The notes: a model not told the origin generated them from the letters alone. Counted from the stretch's first letter, positions 48,163 to 56,586 are shown. The stretch is 64,000 bases of DNA from Comamonas odontotermitis (GCF_014207855.1 NZ_JACHKZ010000013.1:48342-112341); one strand, 5' to 3'. Program-made: numbers and translations.

Positions 48163-48255
48163 CTTCGCAATCTACGCAATCACGTGTGATAAGCCTAGGC
48201 CTGAATTGGCGAATTCTTGCGAAAGAGGAATGGAGAATTTGCGAAGTTTGCAAAT
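48163..48255. promoter_or_regulatory. Cluster of TTGCGAA/TTCGCAA sites between prpC and scfR
   Basis: CTTCGCAA (48163), TACGCAA (48173), TTGGCGAA (48206), TTCTTGCGAAAG (48214) and ATTTGCGAAGTTTGCAAAT (48237) fall within 93 bp. RamB/ScfR-type regulators bind AT-rich TTTGCAAA-like boxes, so these are likely operator sites for both divergent genes. Confidence 0.6.
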
Positions 48256-48289
48256 TTTTCGGTGAGTCACCAGAGTGGAGATGGAAGAA

Positions 48290-49774
48290 ATGGCCAAGAC
48301 CTTCATGGGCGTGCGACTGCGCAGCCTGCGCGCCGAGCGAGGCATGACCCAGGCCGCGCTGGCGCAGGCGCTGGAGCTATCGCCCAGCTACCTCAACCAG
48401 ATCGAGCAGGATCAGCGCCCGCTCACCGTGCCGGTGCTGCTCAAGATCCACAAGGTGCTGGGCGTGGACATCCAGCAATTCTCGGAAGATGAGGAAGCGC
48501 GCCTGCTGGCCCAGTTGCGCGATGCCATGGCCGCCCTGCCGTCGCCGCAAGGCGCGGTGCCATTGCCGGAGCTGCGCGAGGTAGCGTCCCGGCTGCCGCA
48601 ACTGGCGCAGGCGCTCCTGTCCATGCACCAGCGCCATCTGGCCGATACCGAGCGGCTGGAGGCCCTGGCTGCGCGCCTGGGTGATGGGCGCGCGGAGCTG
48701 GACGAGGGCGTCGCGCCCATCCAGCCACCCGGGCACCACCGGCAAATGCCGTTTGAGGCGGTACGCGACTTTTTCTTTGCCCATCGCAACCACTTTGATG
48801 CGCTGGACCGCGCCGCCGAAAATCTGGCCCGGCAGGCCAGGGAGCAAGCTGGCGCGCAGGGCAGCAGCCAACAGGAGTGGCTGAAGTACCGTCTGCAGGC
48901 CCGGCACCGTGTACTGGTGTTGCACTCTCCGCACCACGATCGCCACCGCAGCTTTGATGCCACCACGCGTACCCTTTATGTGGCAGCCAAGCTGCGCCCT
49001 GCCCAGCAGGCGTTTCAACTGGCCACGCAACTGGCGCTGCTGGAGTTTGACGGCTTGATCGAGCAGGTGCTGAACTCCAGCCACTGGCAGGACGACGCCA
49101 CGCGGCGCCTTGCGCGTATGGGGCTGGCCAACTATGTGGCGGGGGCGTTTGTGCTGCCCTATGGCGATTTTTTGCAGGCGGCTGAAAGCCTGCAGTACGA
49201 CATTGACCTGCTGGCGCGCCACTTTGGCGTAGGGTTTGAGACCGTATGCCACCGCCTCTCGACCTTGCAGCGGGCCGATGCGCCGGGTGTGCCGTTCTTC
49301 TTCATCCGTGTGGATCGCGCAGGCAATATCAGCAAACGCCAATCGGCCACGCATTTTCACTTCTCCAAGACGGGCGGCACCTGCCCGCTGTGGGGGGTGT
49401 ACGAGGCTTTCGCCCAGCCGGGCCGCATCGTGCCGCAGTTGGCCAGCATGCCCGACGGGCGCATCTACCTGTGGATTGCCCGCACCATCAGCCATGCGGG
49501 CCACGGCTGGGGCGCCCCGGGCAAAACCTTTTCCATCGGCCTGGGCTGTGACCTGCAGCACGCGGCGCGGCTCGTGTATTCCAAAGGGCTGGACCTGCGC
49601 AACCTGCATGCCGCCACCCCCATCGGCATGGGCTGCAAGGTCTGTGAACGCAGCGCGTGCCCGCAACGCGCCTTTCCCTTCGTGGGCAAACCGCTGCGGG
49701 TCAACGAACATGAAAGCGGATTTGTGCCTTATGAAGGAGGAGAGGCCATGGGTGATGGATCCGCAATTGCCTGA
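48290..49774 (+). CDS. Short-chain fatty acyl transcriptional regulator (ScfR/RamB/PrpR type)
   Basis: 494 residues: an XRE HTH (about 5-65, VRLRSLRAERGMTQAALAQALELSPSYLNQIEQ), an IrrE/ImmA-like domain (about 150-320) and a C-terminal DUF2083 domain with the conserved Cys group GCKVCERSACPQRAFPF. This architecture is that of regulators of propionate and acetate metabolism such as RamB and MccR-like PrpR. Position divergent from prpC supports control of the methylcitrate operon. ATG 48290 chosen with GGAG nine bases ahead; GTG 48275 and ATG 48281 are alternatives. Confidence 0.9.
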   Translation: MAKTFMGVRLRSLRAERGMTQAALAQALELSPSYLNQIEQDQRPLTVPVLLKIHKVLGVDIQQFSEDEEARLLAQLRDAMAALPSPQGAVPLPELREVASRLPQLAQALLSMHQRHLADTERLEALAARLGDGRAELDEGVAPIQPPGHHRQMPFEAVRDFFFAHRNHFDALDRAAENLARQAREQAGAQGSSQQEWLKYRLQARHRVLVLHSPHHDRHRSFDATTRTLYVAAKLRPAQQAFQLATQLALLEFDGLIEQVLNSSHWQDDATRRLARMGLANYVAGAFVLPYGDFLQAAESLQYDIDLLARHFGVGFETVCHRLSTLQRADAPGVPFFFIRVDRAGNISKRQSATHFHFSKTGGTCPLWGVYEAFAQPGRIVPQLASMPDGRIYLWIARTISHAGHGWGAPGKTFSIGLGCDLQHAARLVYSKGLDLRNLHAATPIGMGCKVCERSACPQRAFPFVGKPLRVNEHESGFVPYEGGEAMGDGSAIA

Positions 49775-49996
49775 GTGAACAGGTTGGGGCGCCTTGAACC
49801 GTGGATGCATCTGAAGATGCCTGTATAGCGAGGTAAAAGCTTGGCGGCGAATGAAAAGCTTTGGTTGCACACGTTGATTGCAGCTGCAACGTTCTCTGCG
49901 CTGCAGAACAGGCTGCGGGATCGTGAAACAGGTTCAACTCGGGTTGAATGGGGCAGGATAGGAGTACTATTCCCGAAACACTGCCAGTAGCTGGAA

Positions 49997-51835
49997 ATGC
50001 CTGATCTGTGCCAGATTTCCGAGGACAAAGATGCCGCACCAGTCATGTCTGACTGGTTGCGCTCACAAGCCAATCTGGATTGGCGCTCGGCTGGCCTGCC
50101 TGATTTTGACCAATGGGATCGGGCCCTTGTCTCCATCGCAACCATGATGATGTATGCGCAGGCGCCTATGGCGTTGATGCTGGGCTCAGCGGGCGTGCTT
50201 TTGGCCAATGAAAGCGCTCAGCATCTTTTTACCCGGAGTGCTGGCTCATGCAATGCGCAGTCGGTGCTGGATGTGATGCCGCAGCATGTTGCGCTCTTTT
50301 CTTCTGCGCTGAATCGGGCCATGCAGGGAGAGTCGAGCAGCTTGCGCGAGCACCCGTTTCATGTACAAGTAGAGGGAGAGTTGCACAGGCAGTGGCTGCA
50401 TCTGGACTTTACGCCAGTCGTGGGTGCGGACGGGCGGCCCCTTGCCGCTCTGTGCATTCCGTGTGACGTCACCGGTCTGGTGCAGCGCGTTCATCATTTG
50501 GCAGATTCTGAGCAAAGGCTGCGCTACGCGCTGGAGGGTTCGGGCCTGGTGGGAACCTGGACCGTGGATTTGGCGACGCAGATCAGCAAGGCCGATGCCA
50601 ATGTCGCGCGGATGTATGGCCTGCCGGAAGACGATTGCCAAAAAGGAATTGCGGTCAGTCGCTTCCATGCGTCCATTCATCCAGAGGATCGGGAGAGGGT
50701 GGCGACAGCAATTCTGCAGTCTGTGCAAACCCGAAAGGCATACCGTTGCCTCTACCGGGTGGCCGGCCCTGCGGGGCAGATTCGCTGGGTGGTTTCTTCG
50801 GGCAACCCAGGCAGGGAAGAGGATGGCGAGGTCACCCAGTTTCTGGGAGTCGTCGTGGAAGTGACGGAGCAAATGGAAACAGCTTCGGCGCTGGCAGCAA
50901 GCCGGTTTCATTTCGAGACGCTGACCGAAGCCCTGCCGCAGATTGTCTGGAGTTGCAATGAAACCGGGCAGCATGATTATTTCTCTCGACGGTGGAGTGA
51001 ATTTACCGGCATCAACCCGCAAGATGCCGATGAACATACCTGGAAGGCACTTGTTTTCCCCGAGCACTGGAATCGCGTGTGGACGACCTGGCAGAACGCC
51101 TTGCATACCGGCGGTGCCTATGACATCGACTATCGCTTCCGACATTTTTCGGGGGAATACCGATGGCTGCGCGTAATGGCTCTGCCGATCCGGGATGAAG
51201 ACGGGAAGATCGTGCGCTGGTTCGGCACCAGCACCGACATTCATGAGGCTTATAAGGCCACCGAGGAGCGGGAGCGGCTGGCGCAGGAGCTTGAGCGCAT
51301 TGCGGCAGAAGACCAGCTGACCGGCGTGCTGACACGCCGCGCCTTTTTTGCTCAGTCAGACAAGGTGATTCAGGCGGCCCAGGCGGCGCCGGGTAGCCGG
51401 TCGCATCTGAGTCTTCTGATGCTCGATATAGACCACTTCAAAGCAGTCAATGATACCTACGGTCACGCGGTTGGAGACATGGTGCTGGCTGCGTCGGCCG
51501 GGCAGATTCAGGCGGCGGTGAGAATACCGGATCTGGTGGGGCGCTTGGGAGGTGAGGAGTTTGCAGTCCTTCTGCCTGGATGTTCAAGAAACGAGGCCAT
51601 CAAGGTGGCAGAGCGCATTCGCAGCTTTGTGCAAGCCCATCGGATTGAACTGGATGGCGGTGGATCCATTTCGGCGACGGTGAGCATTGGTGTGGCCACC
51701 ACGGTCAGAAAGACGGGCGCCATCCACCATCTGCTTACCTGTGCGGACAAGGCTTTGTATGCAGCCAAGGCAGAGGGCCGCAATCGGGTCTGCATTTTTG
51801 AGGGGGATCGGAAGCACGCGGTTGTGCGCAGGTAA
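49997..51835 (+). CDS. PAS-domain diguanylate cyclase
   Basis: 612 residues without a transmembrane segment. Three PAS-like sensor domains (about 35-155, 165-290 and 300-420; the latter two with PAC ends such as VTQFLGVVVEVTE and IVRWFGTSTDIHEA) precede a GGDEF domain (about 435-600). The active-site motif is GGEEF (518-522) and the inhibitory I-site RIPD (509-512) is intact, so it should make c-di-GMP with product feedback. No heme or flavin ligand is evident. ATG 50045 is a possible shorter start. Confidence 0.93.
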   Translation: MPDLCQISEDKDAAPVMSDWLRSQANLDWRSAGLPDFDQWDRALVSIATMMMYAQAPMALMLGSAGVLLANESAQHLFTRSAGSCNAQSVLDVMPQHVALFSSALNRAMQGESSSLREHPFHVQVEGELHRQWLHLDFTPVVGADGRPLAALCIPCDVTGLVQRVHHLADSEQRLRYALEGSGLVGTWTVDLATQISKADANVARMYGLPEDDCQKGIAVSRFHASIHPEDRERVATAILQSVQTRKAYRCLYRVAGPAGQIRWVVSSGNPGREEDGEVTQFLGVVVEVTEQMETASALAASRFHFETLTEALPQIVWSCNETGQHDYFSRRWSEFTGINPQDADEHTWKALVFPEHWNRVWTTWQNALHTGGAYDIDYRFRHFSGEYRWLRVMALPIRDEDGKIVRWFGTSTDIHEAYKATEERERLAQELERIAAEDQLTGVLTRRAFFAQSDKVIQAAQAAPGSRSHLSLLMLDIDHFKAVNDTYGHAVGDMVLAASAGQIQAAVRIPDLVGRLGGEEFAVLLPGCSRNEAIKVAERIRSFVQAHRIELDGGGSISATVSIGVATTVRKTGAIHHLLTCADKALYAAKAEGRNRVCIFEGDRKHAVVRR

Positions 51836-51885
51836 TTGCGAAAGCACCGTTGCTTCCATCAAGGCCAGTCTTAGAGGGGAGTGAA

Positions 51886-52572
51886 ATGAAAGTGGACGTG
51901 TCTCCGGTTGTTGGGTCTGCCATTGTCGATGTGATCTTCGAGAACGAGCGCATCCTCGTTATTCTGGAGGACGGACGAACGCTTGCAGCCCCGCTGACTT
52001 GGGCTGGGCCCAGGGTCGCCGCAATGAGTGCATCGGAGCGCTCGAAATGGGTGCATACGGCGGACCGACGAGGTGTGAACTGGCCAAGTGCAGGTCAAGT
52101 CTCTGAAGAGGGGACCATCAATGTCTGGAGCCTGGAGCAGGATGCTTTGTTTGAGGCGGCGCTGGCGGAGCTCAAGGACGCCGGTTGGAACGCGGGCCGA
52201 CTCGATCCCCGTGCCCGTGCATTGGTCGCCCTCTGGCGGCTGATCGCAGACGGCTACAACGGCGGTCTGCTGCAGTTTCTGGGTAACTGGGGCATAGCGG
52301 AGGTAAACGTAGCGCTGGAGGCTCTCATCGAGGTGAAGGCGATGAATACCTTCGGGACAGTGTCTGAGTTTTGGCGCCTTGTCGGCCCCATTGCCGAGTC
52401 CGATGAAGTTACTACGATGGACGATTTGTACGCCGGTATTCCCGACGAGCTCTCCGGCCGCATCGATGAGCTGGACAAACAGTTCTGGGATGCCGCAGAG
52501 GAGCTCATCCAGCTGGTTCCGCTCTTTTACGGCCCCGCAAAGTCCGCATTGATTGACAAAGCAGAGGCATGA
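51886..52572 (+). CDS. DUF2442 plus DUF4375 (DMP19-like) protein
   Basis: 228 residues in two parts. The first 75 resemble DUF2442 (AIVDVIFENERILVILEDGR, LTWAGPRVAAMSASERSKW), a small beta domain often found with toxin-antitoxin modules. The rest (about 90-225) resembles DUF4375/DMP19 (LDPRARALVALWRLIADGYNGGLLQFLGNWG). DMP19-like proteins have been linked with DNA mimicry in Neisseria, but that is not demonstrated for this fusion. ATG 51886 follows AGAGGGGAG. No partner gene is adjacent. Confidence 0.78.
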   Translation: MKVDVSPVVGSAIVDVIFENERILVILEDGRTLAAPLTWAGPRVAAMSASERSKWVHTADRRGVNWPSAGQVSEEGTINVWSLEQDALFEAALAELKDAGWNAGRLDPRARALVALWRLIADGYNGGLLQFLGNWGIAEVNVALEALIEVKAMNTFGTVSEFWRLVGPIAESDEVTTMDDLYAGIPDELSGRIDELDKQFWDAAEELIQLVPLFYGPAKSALIDKAEA

Positions 52573-53111
52573 GGCGGGCCAGGAGACGTTATTGAATGAA
52601 GGCTCGTCAGGCCTTCAAATCACTCTGGGGCCTGGCGCATATTTTGGATAGAAGCTGCTGATGTGGGAGTGCATCTGGGTGGCGTTGTCGCATGACAGGG
52701 ACTCTCATAAACGCAAGTACTGATTGGTCTGCTTAATAAATAAGCATGTCTGCCAAGATGCGCAAAGGGCGTAAAACGAGGAACAAGCTGCACATCTGCA
52801 GATGAGATTAGGCACGAGCGTGTGCTTCAAGAAACAAACTGCGCAGCAGGGCCCCATTCAAGATACTTTAATGAGCGATAGCAGGAAGGCTATCACCGGC
52901 AAGGGGGTGCCTCGCTCTGGTTCTTGCTGTGTATGCATACAGTATTCGTTAATGAATATGCAGTTGCGGAGGCGTAAAGTTTTGTGCGTTGTGGGCGAGA
53001 AATGAATAAAGGCTCGCAGTTGCGAGCCTTTATTTTCTCTATTTCTTATGAAAGCACCAATAAGGGTATAGTGCTGTGGTGTTCTGCAAGATGTTGATTT
53101 ATATCACATCT
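52573..53111. other. Non-coding stretch with candidate RNA ending at 53034
   Basis: About 540 bp without a gene I can support. A perfect palindrome TGTATGCATACA lies at 52930-52941, and a strong terminator at 53005-53034 implies that a plus-strand transcript ends here. The only plus-strand frame close to the terminator (52802-53005) has no ribosome site and an unconvincing composition, so a small RNA is as likely as a small protein. Confidence 0.4.
53005..53034 (+). terminator. Rho-independent terminator
   Basis: AATAAAGGCTCGC-AGTT-GCGAGCCTTTATT, a 13-bp perfect stem followed by TTCTCT. No annotated gene ends just upstream on the plus strand within 430 bp. Confidence 0.85.
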
Positions 53112-53140
53112 TGGCGAAGAGGGTGTCCGCCGGAATCGAA
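53112..53140. other. Degenerate tRNA-Ser 3'-end-like sequence, possible att remnant
   Basis: TGGCGAAGAGGGTG resembles TGGCGGAGAGGGCG at the 3' end of the tRNA-Ser gene (56626-56639) and is followed by GGAATCGAA, like GGATTCGAA in the tRNA T-arm, but with six extra bases between. Same orientation as the tRNA. It could mark the far end of an integrated element. Confidence 0.3.
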
Positions 53141-53293
53141 TTTTTGAAGGTTTCCTGTCATCTCTTGTCGTTGCGGTAAGTTACTGACAATAAAGGAAAA
53201 AATGCCAAAAACATATATCCATAAGTTTACAGAAATCTACCCTCTGGCGTAAAATTTTGGGCGGGTGTTTGGGCGGGTAGCTTTAGGCCCCGC

Positions 53294-53307
53294 TGCAATC
53301 AATTGCA
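53294..53307. repeat. Islet palindrome copy 1
   Basis: TGCAATCAATTGCA. First of five copies of a near-palindromic 14-mer confined to 53.3-56.5 kb. Confidence 0.85.
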
Positions 53308-53460
53308 AACTGCTGGGCAGCGGCAACGCATGGGGTCTGCGTAACCTCGGAGGCAAGCTGGCAGCGTCCGTATTGAACAGCGCCACCCGCAAAGGGGAAG
53401 GTCAGCCCGTGGGCAGTAGCGCCCTTGATGTTGCATTTGGCCGTCGATAAACGGGCGTCC

Positions 53461-53474
53461 TGCAATTGATTGCA
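53461..53474. repeat. Islet palindrome copy 2
   Basis: TGCAATTGATTGCA, inverse orientation; extended to the 18-bp near-palindrome CCTGCAATTGATTGCAGG. Lies 61 bp before the terminase-like gene. Confidence 0.85.
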
Positions 53475-53534
53475 GGCAACACCAGCAGGGGGCGACGATT
53501 CCCCCGCCTTGAAGTTTCTTGAAGAGTTTTGAAC

Positions 53535-53929
53535 ATGGCAGACCTAAAGCCCAAACAGCAGGAAGCCGCCGCCCTCATTACATCGGGTAAGACCCAGCGG
53601 CAGGCAGCGGAGTCCGTGGGCGTGTCATCCCAAACGCTTACCGCGTGGGCAAAGAAAGAAGACTTTCAAAGGCATGTGCAGGCCTGCTACAGCCCGCCCA
53701 TGAGGGCGTGCAAACAGCCCTGCAAGGGCTTCACCAGCGGGCAGCGGAAGTGCTGGCAAGCCTCCTAGAAACCGCACCACCAGCAACCAAGCTACAGGCC
53801 ATCCGGTTGATTTCCGAGATCAACAAGGCCACGCCACCCGCGCAGGATGCCACTTCAAGCTATGAAGAATTCATGAAGCACTTCGGACAAGGATTGACCC
53901 ATGTAAGCCAGCCAAAGCACCACCATTGA
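53535..53929 (+). pseudogene. Phage terminase small-subunit-like protein, frameshifted
   Basis: The first frame (ATG 53535) encodes MADLKPKQQEAAALITSGKT and an HTH, SVGVSSQTLTAWAKKEDFQRHVQA, as in phBC6A51-type terminase small subunits and related phage HTH proteins. Near 53690 the matching continuation LQPAHEGVQTALQGLHQRAA and AEVLASLLETAPPATKLQAI moves to another frame, ending at 53929. One lost base (GCC-TGC to GCC-CTG) would explain it. The gene is therefore probably dead. It is the clearest phage-type sequence in the islet. Confidence 0.6.
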
Positions 53930-53978
53930 AGCCAGCACCGGCACCAGCATTACCCGTCATCCATCGTTGCCCGCATCC

Positions 53979-54251
53979 ATGCGGCGAGAAAACTTGGACG
54001 CACTGAAGGCGCAGCAGGCACGCATGATGGGCGATTGCAAGGGCCATAGCCCAGCTACACGCGCCGCCATGGCATGGCTTATCGCTGCCAATGCGCCACA
54101 CATGCGGGCAAGCCAGCTTGCAACATGGGCCGATCAGCAGCTATGGGAAGGCGCGAAAGCAGCGCACAAAGCCAACCCCGAAACCCTGCACACGTTGCCG
54201 GATAGCATCCTGCAATCAATTGCATGGGGGGAAGCCGTAGCACTGCTATAG
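53979..54251 (+). CDS. Hypothetical small protein in the tRNA-Ser islet
   Basis: About 90 residues: MRRENLDALKAQQARMMGDC, then SPATRAAMAWLIAANAPHMR and a C-terminal helix. Mostly helical, no signal peptide, no motif I know. Similar small proteins with a WLIAANAP-like centre occur in phage-derived DNA, but I cannot name the family. The 3' end of the frame contains one copy of the islet palindrome (54211-54224). ATG 53979 is used; a TTG four codons upstream is possible. Confidence 0.5.
   Translation: MRRENLDALKAQQARMMGDCKGHSPATRAAMAWLIAANAPHMRASQLATWADQQLWEGAKAAHKANPETLHTLPDSILQSIAWGEAVALL
54211..54224. repeat. Islet palindrome copy 3
   Basis: TGCAATCAATTGCA inside the 3' end of the small hypothetical gene, 27 bp before its stop. 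Confidence 0.85.
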
Positions 54252-54527
54252 GGGCTTCGCAGGCAAACGGCAAACCTACTCGCGGGGCTTGACCCCTACG
54301 CCATCATCAACAACGCTTGCCCCGGCTTCGGCACTGCCATTGCTGGCCTTGTCCACAAGGTGAAGCTATCCCCGCTGGAAGACCTGCAATGGCGGCAGCT
54401 TTCCAGTACTGAAGCCCCATACAAACCGACCTTCAAAAACTGGCTTTGCTTGCCATGGTTGCCAACTCATTTTTGTGCCATAGGAAAATAATCTTTCAAT
54501 TCGGCCGACGTACCCGATGGCATCGGG
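54252..54527 (+). pseudogene. Coding-like fragment without start codon
   Basis: One plus-strand frame is open from 54252 to a TAA at about 54492 and reads GLRRQTANLLAGLDPYAIIN, NACPGFGTAIAGLVHKVKLS, PLEDLQWRQL. The composition is protein-like, but there is no ATG and the frame begins at the stop region of the gene before it. Probably the remains of a gene whose start was lost. The last 35 bp are non-coding. Confidence 0.3.
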
Positions 54528-55736
54528 TTAAAGCGCAATTGTACTGAAAATCTCAAGCTCTACCAGAAACAATGCAGCAATTGATATGGTTATGCCGTTG
54601 CATATATGCAGATATCGACTATATGAGATGTCGTTTTCTGCGCCTGTGCCGCCGCTTCGAAATTTAATTAAATCTCCTTCGCGCCAGATTGATGCATGGT
54701 GAGATCCGTTGCGAAGGCTGCTATTGTCAAATGCCGCAAAAGAGAATAAGGTTGGCACATCTGAGAAAGGGTTGGATTTTTTTGCTTTCTCGATATCCTT
54801 TATGTATTTTGTCAGACTCATGGATTTGAATTGATCAAATGAACGGCCCGCCGATATATTATTTAGGCAAGCTAGGGTTGTGTAACTTGATGTCAAAGTT
54901 TCATACGCCTGACCATAGTAGAGCTTGATTTCGTCAAAGCGTTTCGATCCAACTATTAAATCATCAACGTCCTCGCTGCCAACTCGCACATGTGTTAACA
55001 CTTGTCGAAATTGGTCGAAGAGGCGGAAATAGTCGCTAAAAATTGCAAGGTACCGGTCCAGCGCAGTTGCCTGAATTTCATTGCGATAATATTCGGAAAA
55101 TTTTTCTATCTCCGCAGGATGTGCTTCTCTCTCGCTACGGACGAAGCTCCTTAGTGGTTGCCTAAGATTGCCGATTGCTGGATAAAATATGTCGTCAAAA
55201 AATGAGGCAATACATTTAAATGTAGTGGTGCAGGTAAATTGCGGGTTGTATTTTTTTCGAGCAGATTCGTATGCGGAAATTTGCTTCTGCAAAACATTCG
55301 CAGGATCGCTTTTTGTTGCTAATGAAATTACGTTTCGGACTGTTTGCCATAATTTTGCGGTCTCTGGGATTTCAAATTGAGTTGCGAAATCCTGAAACTT
55401 GCCGGGTACCATTCGCATCTTCCCAAACGTCAGTTTGGTATGGTGCATTGACGCAAAAGCGAAGCGAGAGTGGTATTCATCTGCACGAAAGGCAAATGCA
55501 GGATGAAGGTTTATAAACGTATCGATTTCTAGGTCTTGATCTATTATTTCAATGTTCTCTAATGCTTCAACCCAAGCCTGTCCCGGTTTGCCCGTCACCA
55601 GATCGACTGAAATTGGCGTGAAACAATTAGGGCAGTCAAAGGTGTGAGTGCATTTTGACTCAACGCCTACACCAATGCGGATAATAAATTTGAATTCACA
55701 AACCGTGCATTTTCCGTAATCTCTTGCAACTCCCAT
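54528..55736 (-). CDS. AT-rich accessory gene: zinc-ribbon protein with C-terminal HEPN-type RNxxxH motif
   Basis: 402 residues, visibly richer in Lys, Phe, Ile, Tyr and Asn than neighbouring proteins, so probably acquired. Residues 10-38 have CTVC...C...CPNC (Cys10, 13, 29, 35, 38), a zinc-ribbon-like module. The middle and C-terminal parts are helical. LRNGSHHAS (341-349) has Arg342-Asn343-x3-His347, the Rx4-6H signature of HEPN ribonuclease domains, at the position expected near the C-terminus. The last 30 residues contain a hydrophobic segment. GAGGGGG lies 7 bp before the ATG. I do not recognise a named family; a defence or toxin RNase role is an inference. Confidence 0.7.
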   Translation of the reverse strand: MGVARDYGKCTVCEFKFIIRIGVGVESKCTHTFDCPNCFTPISVDLVTGKPGQAWVEALENIEIIDQDLEIDTFINLHPAFAFRADEYHSRFAFASMHHTKLTFGKMRMVPGKFQDFATQFEIPETAKLWQTVRNVISLATKSDPANVLQKQISAYESARKKYNPQFTCTTTFKCIASFFDDIFYPAIGNLRQPLRSFVRSEREAHPAEIEKFSEYYRNEIQATALDRYLAIFSDYFRLFDQFRQVLTHVRVGSEDVDDLIVGSKRFDEIKLYYGQAYETLTSSYTTLACLNNISAGRSFDQFKSMSLTKYIKDIEKAKKSNPFSDVPTLFSFAAFDNSSLRNGSHHASIWREGDLIKFRSGGTGAENDISYSRYLHICNGITISIAALFLVELEIFSTIAL

Positions 55737-55935
55737 TGAGACCCCCTCTTATAAGAAAACAATGTCCAATTGTATTTGGAAGGACAGACTCAGGTTGCTG
55801 GGCAACCTGCTGCAAGACCTGCCAATACGACGCAAGGTTGTCACAGTCGTGTATGACGGATCTTCTAGCGTCGGATCGTCGCGCGTAGAACGCCGCATCG
55901 GCGTATAGGGCAAAGTCGTTATCCAACCCCTTCAT
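55696..55935 (-). CDS. Possible small protein upstream of the HEPN-like gene
   Basis: 79 residues, MKGLDNDFALYADAAFYARR, then SVIHDCDNLASYWQVLQQVA and a divergent tail. AGGGG stands just before the ATG, which supports translation. The 3' end overlaps the next gene's start by 41 bp in another frame. Could be a truncated phage gene. No family recognised. Confidence 0.35.
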   Translation of the reverse strand: MKGLDNDFALYADAAFYARRSDARRSVIHDCDNLASYWQVLQQVAQQPESVLPNTIGHCFLIRGGLNGSCKRLRKMHGL

Positions 55936-55978
55936 TGTCCCCTAGACGTAAGTCGCTGCTACGCGGTTTCTTGCTGTC

Positions 55979-55992
55979 TGCAATTGATTGCA
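55979..55992. repeat. Islet palindrome copy 4
   Basis: TGCAATTGATTGCA between the divergent starts of the 55.9-kb minus-strand ORF and the 56.0-kb plus-strand gene, an operator-like position. Confidence 0.85.
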
Positions 55993-56026
55993 AGCACCCT
56001 AGACTTACGGCAACGGAGGGAAGACG

Positions 56027-56512
56027 ATGAACTGTGATTACGCAAACATGGCTATTGCAGCCGCTGGCGTGGTAGGTGCGGTTTTGGGGGCGGGCGTCAC
56101 CTATTGGGCAGCGTGGAGACAGACCCCAAAGCCCGATGCACGGATTGATGGGGTAGCCCTCAAGTACATGTCCATTGGCGAAGGCGAAAATCTTTTCATC
56201 GCCACCGTTACCAATCACGGAAACGCGGTAGCAGACATTGCCCGCACGGAAGTGCATGCCACGGTTGACGGTTCCACCGTGAAGGCAAACATTGGAGCTA
56301 TCGACGTTGCCGGGACACTCTCAGCAGGCGTAAGCAAGGAGCTGTGGCTAGACGTGACATTGCCCGAACCCATGGACATGGATGTTCACGATGGCCGCAA
56401 GCGCCTACGTGTGACGGTGACCCTACATTCGACAAAGGGCAAGGCCATTCGGTCTAGTTTCGCCTTTTCACGCGATCCCGACTATGGATTCGTGCCAAGT
56501 GCAACACCCTGA
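56027..56512 (+). CDS. Membrane-anchored hypothetical protein of the islet
   Basis: 161 residues. One N-terminal transmembrane helix (about 6-29, MAIAAAGVVGAVLGAGVTYW) is followed by a soluble domain of beta-strand type (ATVTNHGNAVADIARTEVHA, KELWLDVTLPEP, RLRVTVTLHSTKG), resembling an immunoglobulin-like fold. Orientation suggests the domain is cytoplasmic or periplasmic depending on the Arg after the helix. GGAGGG precedes the ATG. Function unknown; flanked on both sides by islet palindromes. Confidence 0.65.
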   Translation: MNCDYANMAIAAAGVVGAVLGAGVTYWAAWRQTPKPDARIDGVALKYMSIGEGENLFIATVTNHGNAVADIARTEVHATVDGSTVKANIGAIDVAGTLSAGVSKELWLDVTLPEPMDMDVHDGRKRLRVTVTLHSTKGKAIRSSFAFSRDPDYGFVPSATP

Positions 56513-56529
56513 AGCCCTCCCGAACCCGC

Positions 56530-56543
56530 TGCAATCAAGTGCA
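56530..56543. repeat. Islet palindrome copy 5 (one mismatch)
   Basis: TGCAATCAAGTGCA, 18 bp past the stop codon of the membrane-anchored gene. Confidence 0.75.
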
Positions 56544-56586
56544 GGCCCTACCGGGTTGACTTTGGGCGGGAAGGTAAACCACCAAA

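Noticed and set aside
52802..53005. 67-codon frame ending at the 53.0-kb terminator
   Set aside because: No ribosome site and unconvincing composition; kept only as part of a candidate RNA region.
53265..53450. Small frames on both strands next to the first islet palindrome
   Set aside because: Plus and minus frames overlap fully and neither has a clear ribosome site or recognised motif.
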